A stretch of 64,000 nt of DNA from Sipunculus nudus (lineage: Eukaryota; Annelida; Sipuncula; Golfingiida; Sipunculidae). The DNA lies in contig CM049308.1 in NCBI GenBank assembly GCA_026874595.1, positions 48,427,327-48,491,326 on the forward strand, given 5' to 3'. Within the stretch, counting starts at the first letter, position 1, and each line of letters opens with the position of its first letter. The position numbers were made by a program, and so were the translations under genes. Positions 1 to 62,090 of the stretch are shown piece by piece. The notes beneath the pieces are model-generated. The model had not been told where the DNA came from. It did not search any database and was given only the letters and a program-made list of their open reading frames with translations.

Positions 1-154
1 AGCACCATGTCAAGTATTCTTTACATCAAGCCAGTGATATGCAGTGTACTAGAGCTAGCTTTCAGCTCCCCAGGCTATTATGTAATCACTTTACTCCTGG
101 CCTGCTCCCTCTGTTTAGGTGAGCAGGGTCAGGCTGTCTGCAGTAACAACAACA

Positions 155-310
155 GAGAGCCTTCCTCTCTCTCTCTCTCTCCCCCCCCCCCTCCCCCCTT
201 CCCTTTTCCTCCACCCCATTCTGTTGACAGATCTGTACAATAAACAAGATGAATCTTATAATTTCACATTTTTTAGAAACCCCAGAGACCCCCCCCCCCC
301 CCCCCACTCC
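155..310. repeat. polypyrimidine low complexity
   Basis: A CTCTCT tract and two C runs (about 180-195 and 290-306). The preceding 1-80 matches the interior of element C (AGCACCATGTCA, CTAGAGCT-CAGCTCCC), so it is probably a fragment of that family. Confidence 0.7.
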
Positions 311-2407
311 TCCCCACAGAGACTCCTTCCCCACAATACACAGGACTAATAAACAAGAATAATCTTATAATTTCAATTTTAAATTCCTTTTTATTGAGAC
401 TTTAACCATTTTAAATATTTTTTACAAAAAAATTTTCAGGATTTGAATCCTTTAAGTCAAAATGGATAAAAATATTATGATCTAATTGCTCATAGACATG
501 TTTTAAGATTTAATTAGATATAAATACTTTGTATCATTTCATTAATATCTCTTAAAGTTGCCTGGGCCTTGATATGAAAAACACTTTTAATTAGTTAATC
601 AGGAATATAGGGCAAACTTTTGTTGGGTTAATATTTAGCTCATTTGGCCATATATTTAACTATTGAAAACTTAATTGCATTGACAGATTTTTAGCTCAGC
701 TGACTGTAAGTTATCTGAGCTATAGCGATCATTCTTTGTCCCTCGGCCGTCCATCAATCCGGATGTCTGTCCGTTAACAAGGCACAAATTGTAACCACTG
801 GACCTGGAATTTTCTTACTTTACATCCAGAGAGGTGCATGAAAAATCTCCTTGGAAACCTGGAATTAAGTCTCTGTTCATATTCTTCAAGTAATTGGGCT
901 CCGAAGTACCCCGCAGAATAATGAAAAATTTTGATACAAAAGCTCAAATATCTGATCAACTAATGCATTGATTACCATGATTCTTTGCATGGATATTGAT
1001 CATGGAGTGTTTCATCAGTTTCTGCAGACTGGTGGCACCACCTGTATTTTTTTTATTTTTTTTACAAATTTTCCCCTCTATTTTTAAGACGTCAAAAGAT
1101 GCCGTCATCTGTTAACAGGGCACAAATCGTAACTGCTGGACCTGGAATCTTCTCACTTTACATCCACAAAGGTCCATGAAAAGTCTTCTTGGAAACTTGG
1201 AATTAGGTCTGTGTTACCCATATTCTTCAAGCTACGAGGCTCCAAAGTACCCAAAGAAATAATGAAAAATTTGGTACAAAAGCTCAAGTATCTGAACAAC
1301 TAATGCATTGATCACCATTATTCTTTGCAAGGATATTGATCATGGGGTGTTTCATCAGTTTTTCCAGACTGGTGGCAACACCTGTTTATTTTTTATTTTT
1401 TGATGATTTTTTTTCTCTATTTTTGAGACCTTCAAAGATTCCAATCTGTTAACAGGGCACAAATCTTAATGACTGGACTTAGAATTGTCTTCTTGACATG
1501 CAGGAAGGCCCATGAAAAGTCTCCTTGGAAACCTTGAATTAGGTCTCCCAAAACCTCTGAGCTATGTGGCTTTACCCCCCCCCCCCCCCCCCCCCAGAGT
1601 AATAGAAAATTATATATACAAAAGCTCAGGTATCTGAACAACTAATGCATTGATCACCATGATTCTTTGCATGGATATTGATCATGGAGTGTTTCATCAG
1701 TTTCTGCAGACTGGTGGCACCACCTGTATTTTTTTATTTTTTTTACAAATTTTCCCCTCTTTTTTTAAGACGTCAAAAGATGCCGTCATCTGTTAACAGG
1801 GCACAAATCGTAACTGCTGGACCTGGAATCTTCTCACTTTACATCCACAAAGGTCCATGAAAAGTCTTCTTGGAAACTTGGAATTAGGTCTGTGTTACCC
1901 ATATTCTTCAAGCTACGAGGCTCCAAAGTACCCAAAGAATAATGAAAAATTTGATACAAAAGCTCAAGTATCTGAACAACTAATGCATTGATCACCATTA
2001 TTCTTTGCAAGGATATTGATCATGGGGTGTTTCATAAGTTTTTCCAGACTGGTGGCAACACCTGTATTTTTTTTATTTTTTTATGATTTTTTTTTTCTCT
2101 ATTTTTGAGACCTTCAAAGATTCCAATCTGTTAACAGGGCACAAATCTTAATGACTGGACTTAGAATCGTCTTCTTGACATGCAGGGAGGCCCATGAAAA
2201 GTCTCCTTGGAAACCTTGAATTAGGTCTCCCAAAACCTCTGAGCTATGTGGCTTTACCCCCCCCCCCCCCAGAGTAATAGAAAATTATATATACAAAAGC
2301 TCAGGTATCTGAACAACTAATGCATTGATCACCATGATTCTTTGCATGGATATTGATCATGGAGTGTTTCATCAGTTTCTGCAGACTGGTGGCACCACCT
2401 GTATTTT

Positions 2408-5027
2408 TTAGCTCAGCTGACTATAAGTCATCTGAGCTATAGTCGTGGTCCATTGTCCGTCGTCCGTCCGTCTGTCCGTCCGTCCGTCCGTCCGTCCGTC
2501 CGTAGATGTGGCACGTTTTGAAACCGTAAGACCTAGGAATCCAAAATTCAGCATAATGTTAGATGTCCCCAAGATCTCCTATCAAGCCGAAAACTGGGTC
2601 TTTGCGACTTCATTCCTTTGAGAAATTAAGGAAAAACCTCAATTTTTGATTAAAAACCTATTTTCACACTTTAGGACTGCCTAATATCAAAACCACTCAT
2701 CTGTTTTTCCTCATATTTCCTATAAATAATCCTCTATATAATTCCTATGTACATGCAAGAAATTAGGTCTGTATTATTTAATTTAAAAAAGTTATGGGCC
2801 CAAACATGATGCATTTTGTAAATAATCAGGAAAGAAATTTTATCACTTAACACAAAACTTGTTAAAGATAAGCACTTTTTTTCCAGTAATATTACTTTTA
2901 TTAATCAAAATTAAATTGTATACCCAAAATTAGATCAAAATCTTTTAAATTTTTAAAAATATTAGCAAAAATAAAAAATTGGTACCTTAAATTTTGCCCA
3001 ACTTTGACCATGGCACGTTTTTTTGCTGTAACTGCTGTGGATTTAATTTTCACAGCATGTTTTTGTTAGCATTTCAACTGTTAACACCAAATATTTGAAA
3101 CCAGTTGATCAAAAACTGTAGATTTTATTTAAGTTTTCAAGCACCATGTCACATATTGCTAGTGTTATGCAGTTTGCTAGAGCTCAGCTCCCGAGCTTCA
3201 GCTCTAAGTTCCTTAAATTTGGCATACAGTTAGATTTCTCCAAAATCCCCTACCATGCCAAGAATTTGGTCACTAGGACTTAATTCCTTCGAGATATCAA
3301 TGAAAAACTTCATTTTTCCATTAAAAACCCAATGTTACACTTTAAGACTGCCTAATATCAAAACCACTGATCTGACTTTGATCATATATAATATACATAT
3401 TTTTCTATACATTCACTATGCACATGCCAGAAATGATGTCAGTATTGTGTATTTTTTTAAGTTATGGGCCCAAACATAATGCACTTTGTAAAAAATCAAG
3501 AAATATATTTACTCCCTTAACAAGGGCATTGCTGAAGCTAGAGATCTTTTTGTCAGGGATGTAACATTGTTTAATCAAGATTCAATTGAATACCCAAAAT
3601 TAGTTCTGAATTTTTCAAATTTTATAAGTTATTAGTATAAATATAAAATTAGTACCTTAAATTTTGCCCAACTGTGACCATGGCACGTTTGTTTCCCGTG
3701 AGCACTGTTGATATAATTTTCATATCATGCACACATAAGGATTTCAGCTTTTTAGTTTAGAAAGCTGAAAGAAATTTGCCAAATATTGTAGCTTTTATTA
3801 ATGTTTTTTATGAGACCCTGTCAGACTTTGGCTCTCTCCAGCCCCTCTTGAGTCACCTGTATGTTGACCTTGTTGACCTTTCATCAAATTATGCACGCTT
3901 GAGGGGAGAATCCAGGCAGCTTATGGCCAGCCACAGTTGATCCAGGTGTTCAACCCAACTCATCTAGTAGTTTTAACCAACAACATAACAATAAACAATA
4001 AATTAATAAATTTTTATTGGTTTTTAATAACAAATTAAAGAAAAATAGAAAAGGAATTTGTTAGTTTATAATAACAGGAAATTAACTTGCAGTTACTGAT
4101 GATATAAGAATCTTGTATCGATGGGTAGAATGTCACATATTCCAAATAACACCATGCAGTCACCTATGGCATTTTTCAGTTCATTTTTAATGATAAAGAA
4201 GTAAATCATATTATTCATTACTAATCATTAAGGATTATATGAAGGAAATTAATGATAGACAAAGATGCAGTTGATAATATTAATCTAGATTCCTACTGTG
4301 TCTAGTGTATACATTGATGTGAAATTAGTCCAAAATGAATTTTTTACAGTTATTTTTAATATAAATAAAAGCCATAAAACCAGGTACTTATGATCATTAT
4401 TTAAATGTGTGAATTTTGTATATTCTGGATTCTCAACATCATTGTTTGGTGAAAACTGAATAAATACCAGACATGGTGCGAATACTTTGTAATTGTATTT
4501 AAATACGAATATGATTATGTACTCCATTATAAAATTTCTTGCATAAAGAATGGGAATTCAGGTAAAAATGAAAGTATATGAATACTCGTGCAAATACTTT
4601 CAAAATGTATTCATGAATGCATTCATGAATATATTCTTTAATATTATTTTAATAATCATATCAGTTATATTTCATTTTAAAAAATCATATGATTCTCTTA
4701 TTATTTTTAATAAAAATTATATTTGGGACAATATTTGTAATTTTTTTAATAAATAGTTAAACTCTTATATTATATGTTCTGCTTATAAGTTATATGGCCA
4801 AGTAAAAATCTGTGTGACAGTAGTACTCCATTTGTTAATAAAATAAATGAAATCAATCCTCTTCCCTGTCTCCAAAGGTACTATCAAAATCATACATAAG
4901 CTAAACAACAACAAATCATAATACAGCTTATATTTATTACCACACAAAACCAGCATGTGCCTCATTTCTAAATAATATTTTTTATCATATATAACAGCTG
5001 AGCGTCGTGACCCATAGGTCCCTTGTT
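2408..5027. mobile_element. element C, intact copy nested in element A
   Basis: TTAGCTCAGCTGACTATAAG to GACCCATAGGTCCCTTGTT, inserted in the T-rich stretch of an element-A unit (CACCTGTATTTT | TTATTTTTTTTACAAA). Undisturbed neighbouring units show the empty site. Non-coding. Its sequence lets the second copy at 43366 be read around that copy's own insertion. Confidence 0.85.
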
Positions 5028-6269
5028 TTATTTTTTTTACAAATTTTCCCCTCTTTTTTTAAGACGTCAAAAGATGCCGTCATCTGTTAACAGGGCACAA
5101 ATCGTAACTGCTGGACCTGGAATCTTCTCACTTTACATCCACAAAGGTCCATGAAAAGTCTTCTTGGAAACTTGGAATTAGGTCTGTGTTACCCATATTC
5201 TTCAAGCTACGAGGCTCCAAAGTACCCAAAGAATAATGAAAAATTTGATACAAAAGCTCAAGTATCTGAACAACTAGTGCATTGATCAGCATTATTCTTT
5301 GCATGCATATGCATCATGGAGTGTTTCATCAGTTTATGCAGACTGGTGGTGCCACCTGGACTTCTTTGAATTTTTACTCATTTTTATCTTTATTTTTGAG
5401 ACTTTCAAAGATGTGGTTGTCTGTTAACAGGGCACAAATCATAACTATTTGACCATGAATCTTCTTTCTTGACATCCCGGGAGGTCCGTAAAAAACTCCA
5501 TGGAAACCTGAAATTAGTTCTCTGTTACCCATATCCTCCAAGCAATGGGTCTTAGAAGTACCTCCCAGAATAACTAAAAATTTGATACAAAAGCTCAAGT
5601 ATCTGAACAACTATTGCATTAATCACCCTGATTTTTTGCATGGATATCCATCATGGAGTGATTCATCAGTTCTTGCAGACTGGTGGCACCACATAAATTT
5701 AAAAAAAAATTTAACACATTTTTTTTCTCTATTTATGACACCTTCAAAAATGTGGTGGTGCCTTAACAGGGCTCAAATTGTAACCATTGGTCCCAGAATC
5801 TTCAAACTTGATATTCAGGGAGATCTGTGAAAAGTCTCCTTGGAAACCTGAATAAAGGTCTCTGATACCCATATTTTCTGAGCTATGGAGCTTATAAGCA
5901 CCCCTCAGAATAATTGAAAATTTGATACCAAAGTAGGGCACAAATCATAACCATGGGGCCCAGAATCTTCTAACTTGACATCCTGAGAGTTCCTCAAAAG
6001 ATCTCCCCAGAAACCTGAAATTGGGTCACAGTGACCTATATTCTCAGAGTTTGGCGTATAAGTAAGCCCCCAAGAAATAATGCAAAAAAACACAAAAATT
6101 GCCAGATTCCTCTTGAAAGGCTGGTTGGATTGTCATCAAATTTGTTGTGCTTATGGGTCTTGATGAACTTAAGCTAATATGCATGAACAATGATGCCACC
6201 TATCTTAATTAGTTGTCTGTGCAAGGACATATTATCAACATGTCAATCAGCTGAGTGTCATGACCCATG

Positions 6270-9200
6270 TAGAGCCAATGATTTTCCGTTTCAAAAACAA
6301 ATCTTTTCCGTTTCATTCATCACCAAATTCCATTTCAATTCTGTTTCGTATTCCTGGGAGCCAGATCCATTATTTTTGCTGACAAGATACCATAAAATCT
6401 GTGAAATTTCGTACCTTGATGAATTTCGTACACGGTCTTTCTTCAATAACCATAATTATTAAAGTGACATGTTAAATTTCGAACTGCCGATGGTCTGTTA
6501 TGCCATATTTGACGTTAGCAGGAATGCCGTGAATGTAACACTGACGTAACCTCACCCTGTTATCTGGTTTTGAAAAAGCCTACCGGTCCGATCGATGTGA
6601 ATGCCATGCTATTGATAATTAATATGAATTATATCTACATCATATAGAATGTAATTTTACTGAAAACTAAGATTTTTGTTTCAGTGACTATATAAAAAAA
6701 AATTAAAATATCTCGAATGTGAGTTGCTTAATTGTCCGGGATGCGAGCGACACGCCGTGAATAGCTGACAGACGTCCTTGAAGTTTGACGGAGGTTGGAA
6801 ATTGGATAATCAGGATTAACTCCGTAAATGATCTTAAGACCACTAGCTTTACGTGCACCGTAAAGGGGAATTTCTGTGTGTAAGCCAGGTTCAAATTGGT
6901 CTCTTTTAAGCAAGCTCAGAGCTCCGGTGTATGTAATGCCAATGTTAATCAGTTTGAAAATTAGTGCTAATTTCCATTAAAACATTTAAAATAAATATCT
7001 TGAATGTCACACCAGAATGACTCATTTTCGAGTACCCGGGCTCCATATTACCCAACAAACAAATCACACGAGATCGGACGGTATATCAAAGTGCTGGCAG
7101 ACGTTCATGAAGTTTAACGGAGGTTGGATATTTGATATTGGATAATCAGGATCGATTAACTCTTTAAGTGATCTAAAGACCTCTAGCTTTTTGTGCACCA
7201 TTAGTGGCCATTTCCATGCTTAAGCCACCTGATAAACGATCTCCCCGGGCAAAGCCCCGGATGTCACGCAAGCATGTACGGGTGTCGGGCTTCATGACAG
7301 GATTAAATCCCCCAGATATACTTTCCAGGTTCCTTTTCCAAAATGATTTTATATAAAATAAAAACACAAGTATAGAAAATAATGTTTTTATTCATGAAAC
7401 TTCATGGTTCACACGGATGAATGCAAAATCAGCGAGTGAATACTTGAGGCTCCTATTATCGCCCACTGTCGACGAGGCATCTTAACATGTCAAGACCATA
7501 ATTTTAAAACTGCTGAAATCGACTGTTAAATTTCGGACTTCCACAAATTTAATTATTTTTTTCTGTACCAAATTTCACAGATTTTACGGTAGTTTATTTT
7601 ACTGTTTTTTAAATCATATAAAAAGATATAAATATATGTCAAGTCTTAATGTAACTTGTAATGTACATTTTACATTACTGTGCACAGATCTAATGGAATG
7701 GGAAAAACGTTGTGTATATAAAATTTCATTCATTGCTAAAAATTCAGTTCAAGCCAAATGCAGATTTTATTACCAGTACCTTAGCTTAGACTGTAACAGG
7801 AACAATTAGTGTATAGTCTGATCATTCATTATTCTTATTAAAAATAAAGAAGGAAAAAACAGTTCATATATAATCTTTTAATGTGACATGTTACATTGTG
7901 ACAAGAATGCGATATTCAAGTTAGGTCCCACTGTTTAGTGTATTCAGAACTGCTCATGCTAATTTAGTTTTCCAATTCTGACCCTCTGAATTTACAGGTA
8001 ACATTTAAAAAATTAATTATTACAACAGTAATTATTATGTGTCGGTGCATTCCTGCACATGTTAAACGTGTTCCATGAATCAGCAAGTAGTCCCCAAGCC
8101 AAGGATAATAAATGACATGCTGTCAACAAGAGCTGATAAGAGGCTGGAGTGCTCAGCTGTACACGTGTACAGGGTAGCACTCTTAGCACTTGCCAGTTCT
8201 TAATGAAATTTGTGGCGACACATTTTGTAACAAGTTGTGTGTAAAGTTAAATAAAATTACCATAGAAAAATATAAAACAACATAATTCTTTTTTATATTT
8301 ACTCTCATAATTTCAGGCTTCTATCTATCTTAATTGGACATTTGCGTTTACACCGTCCCCAGTCTTATACTCTTAATCATAAAACCTCCTGATCGACGAT
8401 CTCATGACTGTTTATGGCCTAACTGTCAAAGTATATTAACTTACATGGGCACAACATTGTTCTGTCGAATCAAGTTATATAAAAGTTGTTGCAAAGTGAA
8501 CAAAACCAAGGTTTCATTCAATTAAATGCGATTTCGCAAGAACTGGCGTTATATTTCAGTGAAATGAAAGTGCCGGTTCCTCCGTGACATGTCAAGCGCA
8601 GGCATATAAGATTAAGAGATTCACTGCGCGGCAATATGATACACAAGCGAGCTTACATTGAAAACGAGCACAAGTGAATGCGCTGTCAAGAAAACGGGGA
8701 CAGCTTTTTCTTGGGCATATTAATTAAGGTCAACGCATAAATTATGCAAATTACCTACTCCTTTTTTCTGACTAAAGTTCACGTGACTCCATCACTTTCT
8801 AGCGGTGAAGGCTTTGAAGAATGCCCCTCGTGCAATTCCTTTTGACCAGTTATGACGCAAGCGTATAGATGAGTTAGAATACCGAGCTTTAGTTTTGATT
8901 AAACTGGACAAAGTTTGCATTCAGCGTGATTATTTTCCCCAAAAAGCAGACCTTTGACATTTTGCATACATTACAAAGTCAGGCGCACTGCGTTCTTGGC
9001 ATTGCCATTTCAAAGCAGGGGATTCCCCCGAATAGTAAGGGGTCGCGTGTCTGAATATTAATAGGCCGAAAGGTCAGGCACATGGCATGTTTTTAGGGTC
9101 GACTCGCGGGTCACACCTGACACCTGATACGTTAAGCCATGGGTCACTACATACAGTCATGTGAGCTACGATGTTTGATAGCCAACGCAGGGGCCTCTAT

Positions 9201-9428
9201 TTGACAGTAAATGTGGTGCAGGTCACCATTGCAAACTGATATTAAACTATTCTGGATTTCTGAAAGCTCTGAGGAATTGGAAATGCCGATATCATGTGAC
9301 TTAGTGAAGAAAATTCCAATTTTTTTCCAGGTTGCCCAGACTCCATGTCAAGGCGCAAATTCCGTTTCAAAATGCGTTTTCCACGAATACTGTCCGTTTC
9401 CCGCGATCACGGAAAATCATTAGCTCTA
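6270..9428. mobile_element. DNA transposon-like element, 3.16 kb, with TIRs and 6-bp TSD
   Basis: The ends are TAGAGCCAATGATTTTCCGT and, inverted, TAGAGCTAATGATTTTCCGT. It is flanked by CCCATG at 6264-6269 and 9429-9434, splitting element A's terminal GACCCATGGGTCAC. Inside, a ~150-bp block near 6770 recurs near 7090 (GACGGAGGTTGG, GGATAATCAGGAT). Its GC content is higher than its host's. No transposase seen. Confidence 0.88.
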
Positions 9429-9487
9429 CCCATGGGTCACTTGTTTGTTAATGAAATGTATCCTTTCATGTAACACTAAGGTCCATT

Positions 9488-12400
9488 TTTTAGCTCAGCT
9501 GACTGAAAGTCATCTGAGCTATAGCGATCACTCTTTGTCCGTCGTCCGTCTGTCCGTCCGTTAACCAGGCACAAATCGTAACCGCTGGACCTAGAACCTT
9601 GTAACTTGGGATTCTGAGAGGTCCATAAAAAATCTCCTTGGAAACCAGAAATTAGGTCTCTGTTACCCATATCCTTCGAGCTATGTGGCCCCAAAGTACC
9701 CCCCAGAAAAGTCAAAAATTTCATACAAAAACTTCAATATCTCATTAACTACTTGACTGATGGTCATGATTTTTGGCATACATATTGATCATGAGATGTT
9801 ACATCTCTTCCTGCAGACTGGTGGCGCCACCTAAATATTTTAATTTTTTATGAATTTTTTTCTCTATTTTTGAGACCTTTAAAAATGTGAACATCTGTTA
9901 ACAAGGCACAAATCATAAAGACTGGACTTAGAATCTTGAATCTTGACACACTGAGAGGTCCATGAAAAATCTCCTTGGAAACCGGAAATTAGGTCTCTGT
10001 TACCCATATCCTTTGAGCTATGGGGCCCCAAAGTACCCCCCAGAATAGTAAAAAAATTCATACAAAAACTTCAATATTTCAATAACTACATCACTGATGG
10101 TCTTCATTTTTGGCATACATATTGATCATGAGATGTTCGATCAGTTCCTGCAGACTGGTGGCGCCACCTGTACTGTTTGATTTTTTACGATTTTTTCCTC
10201 TATTTTTGAGACCTTTGAGGATGCTGTCATCTGTTAGCGTGGCACAAATCGTAACGACTGGACCTAGAATCTTCATTTTCGACACACTAAGAGACCTATG
10301 AAAAGTCTCCATGGAAACCAGAAATTAGGTCTCTGTTACCCATATCCTTCGAGCTATGGGGCCCAAAATTACCCCCCAGAATAGTCAAAAATTTCATACA
10401 AAAACTTCAGTATCTCATTAACTACATCACTGATGGTCATGATTTCGACATACATATTGATCATGAGATGTTTCATCAGTTTGTGCAGACTGGTGGCGCC
10501 ACCTGTATTTTTCAATGTTCACGAATTGTTTTCTCCATTTTTGAGACCTTTAAGGATGTAGTTATCTATCAACAGGGTACAAATCGTAACGACTGGACCT
10601 AGAATCTTCGTTCTTGACACACAGGGAGACCCATGATAAGTCTCCATGGAAACCTGAAATTTGGTCTCTGTTACCCATATCCTTTGAGCTATGGCACTCC
10701 AAAGTACAGCTCAGAATAATGGAAAATTTGATACAAAAGCTTAAGTATCTGAACAACTAATGCAGAGATAACCATAATTGTTTGCATTGATATTGATCAT
10801 GGAGTGTTTCATAAGTTTCTGCAGACTGGTGGCACCACCTGTATTTGTTTGTTTTTTTTTACGAAATGTTTCTGTATTTTTGAGACCTTTAAAGATATGA
10901 ACATCTGTTAACAGGGCACAAATCATAAAAACTGGACCAAGAATCTTCATTCTTGACACACAGGGAGACCCATGAAAAGTCTCCATGGAAACTTGAAATT
11001 AAGTCTCTGTTACCCATATTCTTTAAGCTGTATGGGTCCAAAATACCCCCCCCCCCCAGAATAATGGAAAATTTGATACAAAAACTGCAGTATTTCAATA
11101 ACTACAACACTGATGGTCATGATTTTTGGCATACATATTGATCATGAGCTGTTCCATCAGTTTCTGCAGACTGGGTGTGCCACCTCTATTTTTTTTCAAA
11201 TTTTTACGAATTTTTTTCTTTTTTTTGAGACCTTTAAAGATGTGGTTATCTGTCAACAGGGTACAAATCGCAACAACTGGACCTAGAATCTTCATTCTTG
11301 TCATGCAAGGAGGCCCATGAAAGGTGCCTGTGGAAACTTGAAATTAGGTCTCTGTTACCCATATCCTTCAAGCTATAGGACTCCAAAGTATCCCTCAGAA
11401 TAATGGACAATTTGATACAAAAACTGAAGTATCTGAACAACTAATGCAGAGATCACCATGATTTTTTGCATGGATATTGACCATTAAGTGTTTTTATTAG
11501 TTTCTGCAGACTGGTGGAGCCACCTGTATTTTTGTATCCGCCAAAACGAAGTTTTGCGGATACTATGTTTTTGACAAAGTTCCTCCACCGCGGCGGCGTT
11601 CGTTTCCAGAGGGCTCCTCGGAGACTAATGGACCGATTTTTCCCAAACTTACACCTATTATCGGGTCACATGTGAACTGGTGCCTAACCAATTTGCGTTG
11701 ACCTCTGACCTTTCCTCTCTATCCAGTGTCCATTTGTGGGTCTGTTTCCACTCATAAACCCTCATATCTCGGGAACCGTTTGACCGATCAGGAAATAAAA
11801 TTGATACAAATGTAGCCCTTGGATTGCTTTATAACATACACAAAAAATGGTGGCGCCACCTGTAACCATGTTTGCACAGTGTCCATCTGTTCATCTGCCT
11901 TGGGTTAAAATCACTCATATCTCTGCAGTGAATTGACTAATTCACCTGAAATTCGTCATGCGTATACATCCAGGATAGCTTTCTTGATTTTATGACAGGT
12001 GGCGCCACCTACGTTCACTTTCACGCTTATATCTTGGGAACCGTTTGACTGATCAGGAAATAAAATTTATACAAATGTAGCCCTTTGATAGCTCTGTAAC
12101 ATACACAAAAAATGGTGGCGCCACCTGTAACAATGTTTGCACAGCGTCTGTCTGTTAGTCTGCCGTGGCCTAAAATCACTCATTTCTCTGTAGTGGTTCG
12201 ACATAACTGCCTAAAATTTTGCAGGTTTATACATTGTGGACAGCTTTCTTGATTTTATGACAGGTGGCGCCACCTACATTCTAGTTAACGCTGCCCACAT
12301 CCAAGCTCATATCTCAGGAACCATTTGACCGATTGGGCCAAAATTGTGCATGTGTTTAGATCTCACATAGGTCTTTATCATACACAAAACTGGAGGGGTT

Positions 12401-12875
12401 ACCTGCAAAGATTTTTGCACAGTGTTTGTCTGTTTGTCTGCCATGGGCAAAAATTGCTCATATACATGTAGTGGTTTGACTTTTCTGCCTAAAATTTTGC
12501 AGGTGTATACAACTTGGACAGCTTTCTGGATTTGTGGTAGGTGGCACAACCTACATACACATTTAAGCTGCAGACATCCATGGTAATATGCAACATACCT
12601 CACTCTATTTCCCCTTGCCACTCAATCCATGCCTCACTATCCGATTTTGGCAGATACATGTAGTCACTTGTCGGTTACCCGTATTCTAGTTTTAAAAGTT
12701 TACACATTTTTCTCTATTTTTGAGATATATAAATACAGACTAAATCTTGGCCTGTTGGTTAATCTGTTTGATGCTTCAGTTGAATGGGTATATACTACCA
12801 TTCTGATGATAAAATTTCCTTTTGCGAATCTCTTCCAAGTCAGCTGAGCGTCATGACCCATGGGTCACTTGTTCC
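9488..12875. mobile_element. element A, second copy, with nested element B
   Basis: Starts TAGCTCAGCTGACTGAAAGT and has six ~337-bp units (starts near 9560, 9897, 10232, 10568, 10906 and 11250). It is broken by element B at 11536-12690 and resumes with TCTCTATTTTTGAGATATAT to end GCGTCATGACCCATGGGTCA-CTTGTT near 12873. Confidence 0.85.
11536..12690. mobile_element. element B nested in element A
   Basis: Opens with the hairpin GTATCCGCCAAAAC / GTTTTGCGGATAC and ends TTACCCGTATTCTAGTT. Units of ~300 bp carry GGTGGCGCCACCT and TTTGACCGATCAGG-like blocks. Matches 48929-50333. Confidence 0.85.
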
Positions 12876-13170
12876 TTATTGCATCATTAAATGGTTTCAG
12901 GCCTCAAGTTTAAATTATTACACAGTACAAATGTAATTTCTACCTAATTGGCTTGTTTGAACATGCTGTATAAATTTTATGCTCTTTTGAATTATTTACA
13001 GAATTTATTTCAGTTAATAAATTAATGTGTATTATTACACTTGGTCTCATGTCCATTATTCTCTAATTAACATTTTAGCTGGGCCTTTTCCTCATAGCTT
13101 ATCAAATGCTAATATATATGAAAAACCCAAAAGAAATAAGTGTATTTTGCATTTGCTAAAACTTTCTGTA

Positions 13171-13206
13171 ATTCAGCTGAGCAACATGACCCCTAGGTCC
13201 CTTGTT
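13171..13206. mobile_element. dispersed-element 3' terminus abutting an exon acceptor
   Basis: CAGCTGAGCAACATGACCCC followed by TAGGTCCCTTGTT is the 3' end of the A/C family. Only TTATTTGCAG separates it from the exon at 13217, so the element supplies part of the pyrimidine tract. Confidence 0.8.
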
Positions 13207-13216
13207 TTATTTGCAG

Positions 13217-62090
<48,874 letters not shown>

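Larger units (their letters stand above)
692..9446. mobile_element. element A, first copy, with two nested insertions
   Basis: Starts TTAGCTCAGCTGACTGTAAG with the TGAGCTATAGCGATCA block. It contains tandem ~340-bp units (TTAACAGGGCACAAATCGTA, GACTGGTGGCACCACCTGTA) and ends GACCCATGGGTCACTTGTT near 9446. Units recur at 1111 and 1792, and at 1448 and 2130, so the true period is a ~682-bp dimer. It is split by element C (2408-5027) and a TIR transposon (6270-9428). Confidence 0.85.

Noticed and set aside
1-13216. Search for the N-terminal KEN1 exon of MadBub
   Set aside because: No frame with a KEN box and a compatible donor (ending two bases into an Arg codon) was seen; the region is nearly all repeats. 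It probably lies upstream of the window.
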